Source: Chitinophagaceae bacterium UBA3961 (GTDB lineage Bacteria > Bacteroidota > Bacteroidia > Chitinophagales > Chitinophagaceae). From it: a stretch of DNA of 29,183 nt. Shown one piece after another: positions 15,237 to 23,796 of this stretch. Each line of letters starts with the position of its first letter. Positions within the stretch are counted from its first letter, which is position 1. The notes under the pieces were generated by a model. It saw nothing but the letters and a program-made list of their open reading frames with translations. It was not told where the DNA came from and ran no database searches. The stretch is from contig DGDD01000143.1 of assembly GCA_002385265.1 (NCBI GenBank), forward strand, positions 1 to 29,183, written 5' to 3'. A program made the translations under genes and the position numbers.

Positions 15237-17609
15237 ATGCAATCGTATTTGAATGATTTGAATGAGCGCCAACGAGAAGCCGTGACCCATATAAACGGTC
15301 CGATCATGATCGTAGCAGGTGCAGGAAGTGGAAAGACCAAAGTATTGACCACCCGAATCGCCCATCTGATGGCGAACGGAGTAGATGCCTTCAATATTCT
15401 TGCCCTAACATTTACAAACAAAGCCGCCAAAGAAATGAAGGAGCGCGTGGAGCGCATCCTCGGCAATGGCGAAGCTAGAAATTTATACATCGGAACTTTT
15501 CACAGTGTGTTCGCGCGAATTCTTCGTTCCGAAGCCGACAAGATTGGGTATCCCAATCATTTCACGATCTATGATACCGACGATGCGAAAAGCGTAGTGA
15601 AAACAGTGGTGAATGAAATGAATTTAGACGACAAACACTACAAACCCGCAACCGTTTACAACCGCATTTCTTCAGCCAAGAACGCTTTGGTAAGTGCTGC
15701 GCAATATGCTGCAGATTATCATATCCAGCAAGAAGACATGCGCGCCAATCGTCCCGCTATTGCCCAGATCTATGACGCCTATATAAAGCGCTGTTTCAAA
15801 AACGGTGCAATGGACTTTGATGATTTATTATTGAAGTTTTATGAATTACTGAAGACGAGTCCGGAAGCCTTGTCCAAATACCAACGCAAGTTCAAATACA
15901 TTCTAATTGACGAGTATCAAGATACCAACCCGGCACAATACGAGATCATTAAACTTCTCGGTGCCATGCACGAGAATGTATGTGTAGTGGGCGATGATGC
16001 ACAGAGTATCTACAGTTTCCGTGGTGCTACCATTGAAAACATCTTACAGTTTCAACAAGACTATGACAATGTGAAGGTAGTGAAGTTGGAACAGAATTAC
16101 AGAAGTACCAAAACGATCATTAATGTAGCGAACGAAGTGATTCGCAACAATAAGGGACAGATTCCTAAAGACCTTTGGACAGACAATGCTGATGGTGAAA
16201 AGATTCGATTGGTAAGAACCAATTCAGATAACGATGAGGGTAAGTTTGTAGCCGATACCATTCAAGAACAAAAGTTGCGCAATCATTTCATGAACCGCGA
16301 CTTTGCCATTCTCTATCGCACAAACGCTCAGAGCCGCGCTTTTGAAGAAGCTTTGAGAAGGATGGCCATTCCGTATACGATCTACGGTGGTATCAGCTTC
16401 TATCAAAGAAAGGAGATCAAGGATATGATCGCTTACCTGCGATTGGTAGTAAACCCCAATGATGAGGAAGCGCTGAAGCGGATTGTAAATTATCCGGCCC
16501 GTGGTATTGGTAAAACATCAGTAGACAGAGCGGTATTGAATGCCAACGACCGAAACATCAGCATGTGGCAAGTATTGGAAAACGCTGCGATGTTTGGCTA
16601 CAAAGCAGGCACGCTTGAATCCATAGATAATTTTGTTACCATGATCAAGAGCTTTCAAAGCATGCTGACCAAGGCCAATGCTTATGAAGTAGCTTTTCAT
16701 GTTGGCAAACAAACCGGCATTGTAAAAGAGATGTTCAACGATAAAAGTGCAGAAGGCGTTCAACGTTATGAGAACATCCAGGAATTGTTGAACAGTATCA
16801 AAGAATGGACAGAAAGCCCCGATAATGAAGACGGAGAATTGGTTGATAAAAGTTTGGGAGGTTATTTACAACAAGTAACCCTGCTTACCGATGCAGATGA
16901 TAAAGATCCGGATTCAGATACGGTGAAACTCATGACCATTCACGCCGCAAAAGGACTTGAGTTCAGTTGTGTGTTTGCAGGTGGTTTGGAAGAAACACTG
17001 TTTCCGAGTGCGATGTCAATTAATACGCGCGAAGAATTGGAAGAAGAACGCCGCTTGTTCTATGTAGTGATCACGCGTGCAAAGAAAAAACTCTGGATCA
17101 GTTATGCGAATTCGCGCTATCGTTTTGGCAATTTGATTCAGAACGAACCGAGTCGTTTCATCGACGAACTTCCGGAAGATTATTTGGATCGTTCCTTTGC
17201 GGGAGGCGGCATTAAGAATCAAGGATTCACAAATTTCAATCAGTCCTCTGCTTTTGATAGAATGAATGGAGGCGGATGGGGAAGCGGTGGATCGAGAAGA
17301 GAAGCTTCGGATGCAGAAAGAAGATATGGTCCTCCTCCGGCTAAAAAACAGGCACCGGCTCAACCCAGTTATTTGCCCCCGAAACCCGCTGCACCGAAAG
17401 TGGTGGAACACACTCCTTCGGCCGATTTCGTAGCAAGTGATACCAGCAATTTGAAAGTTGGAGAGCGAGTAGAGCATCAAAAATTTGGTTTTGGTGAAGT
17501 AGTGAAAATGGAGGGAGCTGCTCACAATCCGATCGCCACCGTAAAATTTGAGCACAATGGCGAGAAGAAGATCATGCTGAATTATGCAAAATTGAGAATC
17601 ATAGAATAA
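15237..17609 (+). CDS. pcrA: UvrD/PcrA-type DNA helicase
   Basis: 790 residues, the usual PcrA length. Superfamily 1A motifs appear in order: the Q motif (LNERQREAV), Walker A (AGAGSGKT, 27-34), motif II DEYQDTN (from Asp225), motif III (VGDDAQSIYSFRGA), motif IV (LEQNYRST), motif V (LMTIHAAKGLEF) and motif VI (VVITRAKKKLW). The last 60 residues (VGERVEHQKFGFGEVVKMEG) are the Tudor-like domain that binds RNA polymerase in PcrA, after a Gly/Pro-rich linker. The enzyme unwinds DNA 3' to 5' with ATP in repair and in resolving replication-transcription conflicts. It stands alone, with its own terminator. Confidence 0.97.
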   Translation: MQSYLNDLNERQREAVTHINGPIMIVAGAGSGKTKVLTTRIAHLMANGVDAFNILALTFTNKAAKEMKERVERILGNGEARNLYIGTFHSVFARILRSEADKIGYPNHFTIYDTDDAKSVVKTVVNEMNLDDKHYKPATVYNRISSAKNALVSAAQYAADYHIQQEDMRANRPAIAQIYDAYIKRCFKNGAMDFDDLLLKFYELLKTSPEALSKYQRKFKYILIDEYQDTNPAQYEIIKLLGAMHENVCVVGDDAQSIYSFRGATIENILQFQQDYDNVKVVKLEQNYRSTKTIINVANEVIRNNKGQIPKDLWTDNADGEKIRLVRTNSDNDEGKFVADTIQEQKLRNHFMNRDFAILYRTNAQSRAFEEALRRMAIPYTIYGGISFYQRKEIKDMIAYLRLVVNPNDEEALKRIVNYPARGIGKTSVDRAVLNANDRNISMWQVLENAAMFGYKAGTLESIDNFVTMIKSFQSMLTKANAYEVAFHVGKQTGIVKEMFNDKSAEGVQRYENIQELLNSIKEWTESPDNEDGELVDKSLGGYLQQVTLLTDADDKDPDSDTVKLMTIHAAKGLEFSCVFAGGLEETLFPSAMSINTREELEEERRLFYVVITRAKKKLWISYANSRYRFGNLIQNEPSRFIDELPEDYLDRSFAGGGIKNQGFTNFNQSSAFDRMNGGGWGSGGSRREASDAERRYGPPPAKKQAPAQPSYLPPKPAAPKVVEHTPSADFVASDTSNLKVGERVEHQKFGFGEVVKMEGAAHNPIATVKFEHNGEKKIMLNYAKLRIIE

Positions 17610-17627
17610 TCAAAAAATACGCAAAAA

Positions 17628-17675
17628 GGGGTCATTTTTGGTCGATTTCGGCTCAAAATGACCCTTTTTTCTTTT
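17628..17675 (+). terminator. Rho-independent terminator of pcrA
   Basis: GGGTCATTTT (17629-17638) pairs with AAAATGACCC (17655-17664), followed by TTTTTTCTTTT. Its A-run on the left makes it usable in both directions. It lies about 20 bases past the pcrA stop. Confidence 0.85.
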
Positions 17676-17853
17676 AAAATCGTCGATTTTCACCATTCTG
17701 CTATTTAGCATTTTCGATAAATTCTAAACCTTGTTTTAAGATAAAAAGATGCTTAGTTGCAACTCTGAAAGTGGTTTTCAGAGGTTCCTCTCTCCTTCAT
17801 TTGCTTTGCAAATTCAGTCGTTCGGAATGACCCCGCATTTTTTATCTAGCATT

Positions 17854-17939
17854 CGATATTTTTCGCTGTGCCCCACGTCGGCCCTTCGACTAGACCTGCG
17901 GTCTGCTCAGGGACCTAGTGGGACCCGCTCAAAATATCG
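17854..17939. repeat. 86-bp hairpin element with a nested palindrome
   Basis: CGATATTTT (17854-17862) and AAAATATCG (17931-17939) are perfect inverted ends. Inside them CCCAC opposes GTGGG, and the centre holds CTTCGACTAGACC and AGACCTGCGGTCT, a short hairpin, followed by GCTCAGGGACC. The CTTCGACT...CTCAGGG pattern is a repeat I have seen between genes in Bacteroidota. The rest of the 600-base gap before 18213 holds the pcrA terminator and nothing else I can name; a 70-codon frame across the repeat is not credible. Confidence 0.65.
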
Positions 17940-18212
17940 GTTGGAAGTGTCTCTTGGATAGAAGATTACACCTTTATATAGTGCTATCGCTCATTATTTA
18001 GGATGTAATGAAATACTTGAGACCCTTGTTTTAATAGCACAACAGATTATCACATAGGAAAATTTTCCAATGTTTTCTTAGCAAAAAAAGGAAGCTAACT
18101 TTTTAAAAAACTGTATTACTCAACCGATTGTTCCTTTTTGCTTTAACGACCTCCACAAGTGCACTCTGAACGGGCTTTTCGTCGTAACTTCTCTGCCTGA
18201 TTGCTTTATACT

Positions 18213-20525
18213 ATGATCTCAAAAAAATTAGGCGTTATTGCATGCTTTACCGGAATGGTTTTGGCGGCTTCTTGCTTCTCAAGCGGAAACAGTCCTGAAC
18301 TCCCCGACCAGGTAAGCTATAATTTCCACATCAGACCCATTTTCTCCGATAAATGCTTTGCTTGTCATGGTCCGGACGCAGGCCACCGCAAGGCGGGACT
18401 TAGACTCGATATTGCAGATAGTGCATACGCTCCTCTAAAGGAAACAAAAGGTGCTTTTGCGTTAAAACCCGGAGACCCCGATGCATCGGAAGTTTACCTA
18501 CGTGTTAGTTCAAAAGACACTACCTATCAAATGCCGACACCTGAATCGCATTTAGGTGCATTAACCGAGTATGAAGTGGCATTGGTTAAAAAGTGGATCA
18601 AACAAGGTGCTCGATACGAAAAACACTGGGCTTTTATCCAACCTAAAAAAGCAAGTCCTCCCGATGTTTCTTCTGATTGGGTAAAAAATGACATCGATAA
18701 GTTCATCTATCAAGAACTCGATCGCAGAGGTTTAGAGCCAAACGAAGAAGCCGATAAAGAGCGATTACTCAAGCGTGTTAGCCTAGATGTTACAGGTCTT
18801 GTACCGACTCCTGAAGAAACGCAAGCTTTTGTAAACGATAAATCGGACAACGCATACGAAAAACAAGTAGATCGATTGTTGGCGCAACCCCAATACGGTG
18901 AAAAAATGGCTGTGTATTGGATGGACCTTGCTCGTTATGCCGATAGTTACGGATATCAAGATGACAATGTTCGCACACAATGGCCTTGGCGCGATTGGGT
19001 GATTCATGCTTTTAACAGCAACATGCACTACGATCAATTCCTCACCTATCAAATTGCCGGAGATATGTTGCCGAATGCAACGAAAGAACAGCAATTGGCT
19101 ACCGGCTTTTTTAGAAACCATAAGTATACGGAAGAAGGCGGGGTGATAGATGAGGAATACAGAATTGAATACCTTTTAGACAAGACAAAGACATTTGGTA
19201 AAGGCATACTCGGACTTACGATTGAATGTGCTCAATGTCATGATCACAAGTATGATCCTTTTAGTCAAAAGGATTATTATCAAATGCTCGCGTTCTTCAA
19301 TAACACGTATGAAGTAGGATATGAGGGTGATGTGAGCATTTCAAAACCTGCTAAAAATCCTTTGATAAAAATTACACAAGAGGATCGAAACAGCCTGTTG
19401 AAATTCATTAATTGGAAAGATACGTCTGCCTTGACCGTTTCTGTAATGGGCGAGTTGAAAGATTCGGTAAGAAAAACCTTTACTCTTAAAAGAGGTGTTT
19501 ACAATTTGCCCGACCAAGAAGTACAACCGCAAGCTTTACCGGCCGTGATGAAATTCGATCAAAAGAAATTTCCATCGAATCGACTTGGTTTAGCAGAATG
19601 GACGGTTGATAAGAACAATCCGCTTACAGCAAGAGTATTTGTGAATCAGATTTGGCAAGAATTGTTCGGAAGAGGGATTGTTAAAACAGTAGGTGATTTT
19701 GGAATGCAAGGTGAATTGCCTTCTCATCCCGCATTGCTCGATTGGTTGGCGGTAGATTTCATGGAACACAACTGGGATGTTAAACATTTAATCAAGCAAA
19801 TATTAATGTCGGCCACTTATCGTCAGTCGGCAAAAACCACTTCTGAAAAACAAGAAAAAGATCCGGAGAACATCTACTTATCACATGCGCCTCGCGTAAG
19901 AGTGAAAGCAGAATTGGTGAGAGACATTGTACTTTCTTCCAGTGGTATGTTGGTGAAAGAAATTGGTGGTCCGAGCGTGAAGCCCTATCAACCCAAAGGA
20001 TTATGGGAAGCCGCTACTTCAGGCCGCGGTGCATTGGCAAGTTATAGACAAGATCACGGAGATGCTTTGTATAGAAGAGGATTGTACACTTTCATCAAAT
20101 TAACAGTGCCTCCGCCATCAATGATCTTATTTGATGCCAGCAACCGTGATCAATGCGAAGTAAAGAGGTCTAAGACCAATACACCGTTACAAGCCTTGAT
20201 GATGCTCAATGATCCTACGGTTTTGGAAGCCTCTCGTGTACTAGCACAGAAAATAATAGGCAGTGGAACAGACGGAGAGAAAGCAGTTGAAAATGCATTC
20301 GAAAGAATTGTATGTAGAAAGCCAAGTTCAAAAGAATTGCAAGTGTTGAGTTCTTATTACCAAGATCAACTTCAACAATTCACTTCTAAAAAACTCAATG
20401 CAGCGCTTACTTTAAAAGCCGGAGAATATCCGCAAGATCCGAAATTGGATCAGAACAAATTAGCTGCTCTGATGAAAACGATTACTACCATTTATAATTT
20501 GGAAGAAACCATTACAAAATCATAG
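18213..20525 (+). CDS. DUF1549/DUF1553 planctomycete-type cytochrome c lipoprotein
   Basis: 770 residues from the ATG at 18213, which puts a lipoprotein signal with the lipobox LAASC (17-21) at the front; a TTG 4 codons earlier is less likely. The N-terminal PSCyt1 domain has one haem-binding CFACHGPDAGHRKAG and MPTPESHLGALTEYEVALVK. DUF1549 follows (IDKFIYQELDRRGLEPNEEA, LLAQPQYGEKMAVYWMDLAR) with a second haem-type motif, CAQCHDHKYDPFSQKDYYQ. The C-terminal half is DUF1553 (NPLTARVFVNQIWQELFGRG, SNRDQCEVKRSKTNTPLQAL). These proteins are nearly always paired with a DUF1501 gene, as here 2 bases downstream, but their reaction is not established. It is probably attached to the outer membrane or periplasmic face and handles electrons through c-type haem. 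Confidence 0.93.
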   Translation: MISKKLGVIACFTGMVLAASCFSSGNSPELPDQVSYNFHIRPIFSDKCFACHGPDAGHRKAGLRLDIADSAYAPLKETKGAFALKPGDPDASEVYLRVSSKDTTYQMPTPESHLGALTEYEVALVKKWIKQGARYEKHWAFIQPKKASPPDVSSDWVKNDIDKFIYQELDRRGLEPNEEADKERLLKRVSLDVTGLVPTPEETQAFVNDKSDNAYEKQVDRLLAQPQYGEKMAVYWMDLARYADSYGYQDDNVRTQWPWRDWVIHAFNSNMHYDQFLTYQIAGDMLPNATKEQQLATGFFRNHKYTEEGGVIDEEYRIEYLLDKTKTFGKGILGLTIECAQCHDHKYDPFSQKDYYQMLAFFNNTYEVGYEGDVSISKPAKNPLIKITQEDRNSLLKFINWKDTSALTVSVMGELKDSVRKTFTLKRGVYNLPDQEVQPQALPAVMKFDQKKFPSNRLGLAEWTVDKNNPLTARVFVNQIWQELFGRGIVKTVGDFGMQGELPSHPALLDWLAVDFMEHNWDVKHLIKQILMSATYRQSAKTTSEKQEKDPENIYLSHAPRVRVKAELVRDIVLSSSGMLVKEIGGPSVKPYQPKGLWEAATSGRGALASYRQDHGDALYRRGLYTFIKLTVPPPSMILFDASNRDQCEVKRSKTNTPLQALMMLNDPTVLEASRVLAQKIIGSGTDGEKAVENAFERIVCRKPSSKELQVLSSYYQDQLQQFTSKKLNAALTLKAGEYPQDPKLDQNKLAALMKTITTIYNLEETITKS

Positions 20526-20527
20526 TT

Positions 20528-21976
20528 ATGGCAAAAGAATTTTTGGAACACCATCTGAATATGAACCGTCGCCGCTTTTTGTCGCGATTGGGAGTGGGCG
20601 TTGGAAGTGTGGCTTTGGGATCATTGATGATCCCCGATCTATTCGGATCAAAAGAAAAAGATGCGCTCGTTGCAGGCTTGCCCCATTTTGCGCCGAAAGC
20701 AAAACGCATCATTTATCTTTTCCAAAACGGTGCTCCTTCGCAATTAGACTTGTTTGATTATAAGCCTAAGCTGATTGAGATGTTTGGAGAAGACCTCCCG
20801 GCTTCCATTCGAATGGGACAACGCTTGACCGGTATGACTGCCAACCAGGCAAAATTCCCCTTGGCGCCATCAGCTTTTAAATTTGATCAGTATGGTCAAT
20901 CACGTGCTTGGATAAGCGAATTATTGCCGCATACGGCCAGTGTAGTAGATGAACTTTGTATCATCAAGAGTATGTATACAGAAGCCATCAATCACGATCC
21001 AGCTTTGACCTTCTTCCAAACAGGTGCTCAGGTGGGTAACAGACCTAGTATGGGTTCTTGGTTGAGTTATGGATTGGGAAGTGAGAATAAAAATCTACCG
21101 GCATTCTGCGTGTTGTTATCAAGAGGTAAGGGTAATGGTCAAGGAGTATATTCTAAGTTGTGGTCGAATGGTTTCTTAGATTCAGTGCACCAAGGTGTTC
21201 AATTCAGTAGTGGCGATCATCCGGTTCTTTATTTGAATGATCCCGAAAGTGTGAGCAAAGAGGATCGAAGAAAAATGTTGGATAAATTATCGGAGTTGAA
21301 CCAAGATTCTTATAATGAATTTGGCGATCCGGAAATCACAACCAAGATTCAACAATACGAAATGGCGTACCGCATGCAAACAGCGGTTCCTGATATTACA
21401 GACTTAAGCAAAGAACCAGAGAGCATTGTAAAAATGTACGGTCCCGATTGTTTGGTGCCGGGCACTTTTGCGGCCAATTGCTTGCTGGCTCGGAAGCTTT
21501 CAGAAAACGGGGTTCGATTTGTACAACTCTACCATCAAGGTTGGGATGCGCACGATAATTTACCGGGTCAAATGAAGGGTCAATGTCAGGATGTGGATCA
21601 AGCATCGGCAGCATTGATTACTGATTTAAAACAAAGAGGCTTGTTAGATGAAACCTTGGTGATATGGGGCGGTGAGTTTGGAAGAACCAACTACTGTCAA
21701 GGTAAGTTGGAAAAGGAAAACTATGGACGCGATCACCATCCTCGTTGTTTTACCATTTGGATGGCCGGTGGTGGTGTGAAGCCCGGAATTGTATATGGTG
21801 AAACCGATGATTTCGGATACAATATTGTGAAAGATCCGGTGCATGTACACGATTTACACGCAACAATTCTTCACCTAATGGGATTGAACCACGAAGAACT
21901 AACCTACAAACATCTTGGACGTCGTTACCGCTTGACCGATGTATCCGGTAACCTCGTTAAAGGCATTATTGCTTAA
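20528..21976 (+). CDS. DUF1501 family Tat-exported protein (sulfatase-fold-like)
   Basis: 482 residues. A Tat-type signal lies after a short leader: NRRRFLSRLGVGVGSVALGS, with Arg-Arg followed by Phe-Leu, so it should be exported folded. The DUF1501 body shows RIIYLFQNGAPSQLDLFDYK, SELLPHTASVVDELCIIKSM, GENGVRFVQLY-like text (SENGVRFVQLYHQGWDAHDN), LVIWGGEFGRTNYCQG and DHHPRCFTIWMAGGGVKPGI. The Asp/His-rich segments resemble the metal site of the alkaline phosphatase/sulfatase superfamily, to which DUF1501 is related. The substrate is unknown. The start is 2 bases after the DUF1553 stop, and the next gene begins 1 base after its own stop. Confidence 0.93.
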   Translation: MAKEFLEHHLNMNRRRFLSRLGVGVGSVALGSLMIPDLFGSKEKDALVAGLPHFAPKAKRIIYLFQNGAPSQLDLFDYKPKLIEMFGEDLPASIRMGQRLTGMTANQAKFPLAPSAFKFDQYGQSRAWISELLPHTASVVDELCIIKSMYTEAINHDPALTFFQTGAQVGNRPSMGSWLSYGLGSENKNLPAFCVLLSRGKGNGQGVYSKLWSNGFLDSVHQGVQFSSGDHPVLYLNDPESVSKEDRRKMLDKLSELNQDSYNEFGDPEITTKIQQYEMAYRMQTAVPDITDLSKEPESIVKMYGPDCLVPGTFAANCLLARKLSENGVRFVQLYHQGWDAHDNLPGQMKGQCQDVDQASAALITDLKQRGLLDETLVIWGGEFGRTNYCQGKLEKENYGRDHHPRCFTIWMAGGGVKPGIVYGETDDFGYNIVKDPVHVHDLHATILHLMGLNHEELTYKHLGRRYRLTDVSGNLVKGIIA

Positions 21977-21977
21977 T

Positions 21978-23012
21978 ATGAAAAGAAGAACTTTCCTTCA
22001 AAACTCATTGTTGACCGGTGCCGGGTTAGCAATGTCTCCATTGGTAAACGCCTTTCCAACTCAAGACACCATTCTTGGATACGGCAACAAGCGTTACAAA
22101 ATTGACACAAAATGGAGCAAGGCCGATGCCATGAAGAATCCCGTAAAGGATTGTCATGAAATGGTTCAAGACAAAAAGGGTCGCATTTTTTTGCTGACCA
22201 ATGAAACAAAGAACAACGTGATCATCTATGATAAATCTGGCAACCTGCTAGACAGCTGGGGCTCTGAATATCCTGGCGCACATGGTTTAACATTGTTCGA
22301 TGAAAATGGCGAGGAGGTATTGTTCATTTGCGACAACAATCGTCATCAGGTAGTTAAAACAACCTTGAGTGGAAGAGTTTTAATGACGCTGGATTATCCT
22401 AAAGAAACAGGAATGTATGCGAAACAGGAAGAATACATTCCAACAGAAACGGCCATTGCGCCGAATGGTGATATATATGTAGCAGATGGATACGGTAAGG
22501 ACTTTATCATACAATACAATTCAAAAGGAGAGTATATCCGGCATTTTGGAGGAAGAGGATCAGGAGCTGCATTTGTAAAAAATGCCCACGGTGTGTGTAT
22601 AGATGCGCGTGATGCTTCACATCCGGTGTTGATTGTAACATCGAGAGAAGAGAATGCATTCAAACGTTATGAAATGGACGGCACCTATATTGACACCATT
22701 GCACTTCCGGGTGCATGGGTATGCAGGCCGGTAATTAAAGGTGACTATTTGTATGCAGCTGTGCTACAGAGTCAGAGCAGGCTTTGGCAGCAGTCGGGTT
22801 TTGTTACCATTCTTGATAAGAACAATAAAGTGGTTTCAAACATTGCAGGAAGTGAACCCACGTATAAGAGCAATCAATTGCAAGAAATGTATCAAACCAT
22901 AAAAGTGTTCGATTATCCGCATGATGTATGCGTGGATGATGATGAAAACTTATATGTAGCTCAATGGAATTCAGGGAAAGTATATCCTTATAAATTAAGA
23001 CCGATTGCGTAA
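21978..23012 (+). CDS. Exported NHL-repeat beta-propeller protein
   Basis: 344 residues from the ATG at 21978; this start gives a Tat-like signal (MKRRTFLQNSLLTGAGLAMS), whereas an upstream start would overlap the DUF1501 gene and bury it. The rest is a six-bladed NHL-type propeller with strands such as MVQDKKGRIFLLTNETKNNV, GLTLFDENGEEVLFICDNN, TAIAPNGDIYVADGYGKDF, YDIDT-like turns and HDVCVDDDENLYVAQWNSGK near the end. Such propellers resemble peptidyl-glycine lyase domains, but I do not see enough metal ligands to claim that activity. It is probably a binding or lyase partner in the periplasm. The last base of its stop is the A of the next ATG (TAATG). Confidence 0.82.
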   Translation: MKRRTFLQNSLLTGAGLAMSPLVNAFPTQDTILGYGNKRYKIDTKWSKADAMKNPVKDCHEMVQDKKGRIFLLTNETKNNVIIYDKSGNLLDSWGSEYPGAHGLTLFDENGEEVLFICDNNRHQVVKTTLSGRVLMTLDYPKETGMYAKQEEYIPTETAIAPNGDIYVADGYGKDFIIQYNSKGEYIRHFGGRGSGAAFVKNAHGVCIDARDASHPVLIVTSREENAFKRYEMDGTYIDTIALPGAWVCRPVIKGDYLYAAVLQSQSRLWQQSGFVTILDKNNKVVSNIAGSEPTYKSNQLQEMYQTIKVFDYPHDVCVDDDENLYVAQWNSGKVYPYKLRPIA

Positions 23013-23794
23013 TGAGATTTTTGTGTTTTATTCTTTTAATGTTGACTTCTTATACTGTTTTAGCTCAAGACAGTTTTCAATTGGCACCCCCAATTGTGAG
23101 ATACAGTTCTTTGTTTTACAAAAAGTCGGCTAAAGTTCGATTGGAATTCAACCAACCGCAAACACAGATCTACTATACAACCGATGGGTCTGAACCTAGT
23201 TTAACGGCCCCACGCGCACGAAAACATATTTATTTGGCCGGCGATCGAGTACAACTAAAAGCATTATCGGCCGGAAAAGGCTTTATTCCTTCTAAAGTTG
23301 TAAGTGTGGTTTTTGCAAAAACCGGCTACACAATCAAAGCGATTGAAACCTCGCCCACCAATCCAAAATATCCCGGAACGGGCAGTTCTTTGTTTGATGC
23401 AAAGAGTGGAACAGGTTCACATCAAGATTCGGCATGGAAAGGATTCGACAGCGATTCGATTTCGTTTACAATTGAGTTTGTGCAACCTCGCCAAGTGCAT
23501 ACGGTAAGCTTACATGTTTTGGAAAATCAGGCCGCTTGGATTTTCTTACCCAAAGCAGTATCCATTTATAGTATTGATAAGAATGGCATCGAAACCTGGG
23601 AAACAAGTATTGATATCAATGCTACGGAACAGCACAACGGTGCTACGGGTCAATTTATAGATATAAAACTTCCAAGAAATTTATACGGGTCCAAAATAAA
23701 GGTTGTAGCTGCTGCTGTTACCAAAATACCTGAATGGCACGATGGTAAGGGCTTGCACGCATGGTTTTTCATTGATGAAATAAATGTTTATTAA
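23012..23794 (+). CDS. Secreted protein with chitobiase-like and discoidin-like domains
   Basis: 260 residues with a signal peptide (MRFLCFILLMLTSYTVLAQD). Residues from about 30 to 105 resemble the chitobiase/beta-hexosaminidase C-terminal domain: QIYYTTDGSEPSLTAPRARK and VQLKALSAGKGFIPSKVVSV. Residues from about 120 to 260 form a discoidin-like module beginning NPKYPGTGSSLFDAKSG and ending WHDGKGLHAWFFIDEINVY. The same two modules end the next protein (23797-25944), so they are paralogous. They suggest binding of a sugar polymer outside the cell. There is no catalytic domain. The gene is coupled to its neighbours by a 1-base overlap upstream and a 2-base gap downstream. Confidence 0.75.
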   Translation: MRFLCFILLMLTSYTVLAQDSFQLAPPIVRYSSLFYKKSAKVRLEFNQPQTQIYYTTDGSEPSLTAPRARKHIYLAGDRVQLKALSAGKGFIPSKVVSVVFAKTGYTIKAIETSPTNPKYPGTGSSLFDAKSGTGSHQDSAWKGFDSDSISFTIEFVQPRQVHTVSLHVLENQAAWIFLPKAVSIYSIDKNGIETWETSIDINATEQHNGATGQFIDIKLPRNLYGSKIKVVAAAVTKIPEWHDGKGLHAWFFIDEINVY

Positions 23795-23796
23795 GT

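Noticed and set aside
17749..17961. 70-codon frame between pcrA and the cytochrome operon
   Set aside because: It runs through the 86-bp hairpin element and has no protein-like pattern.
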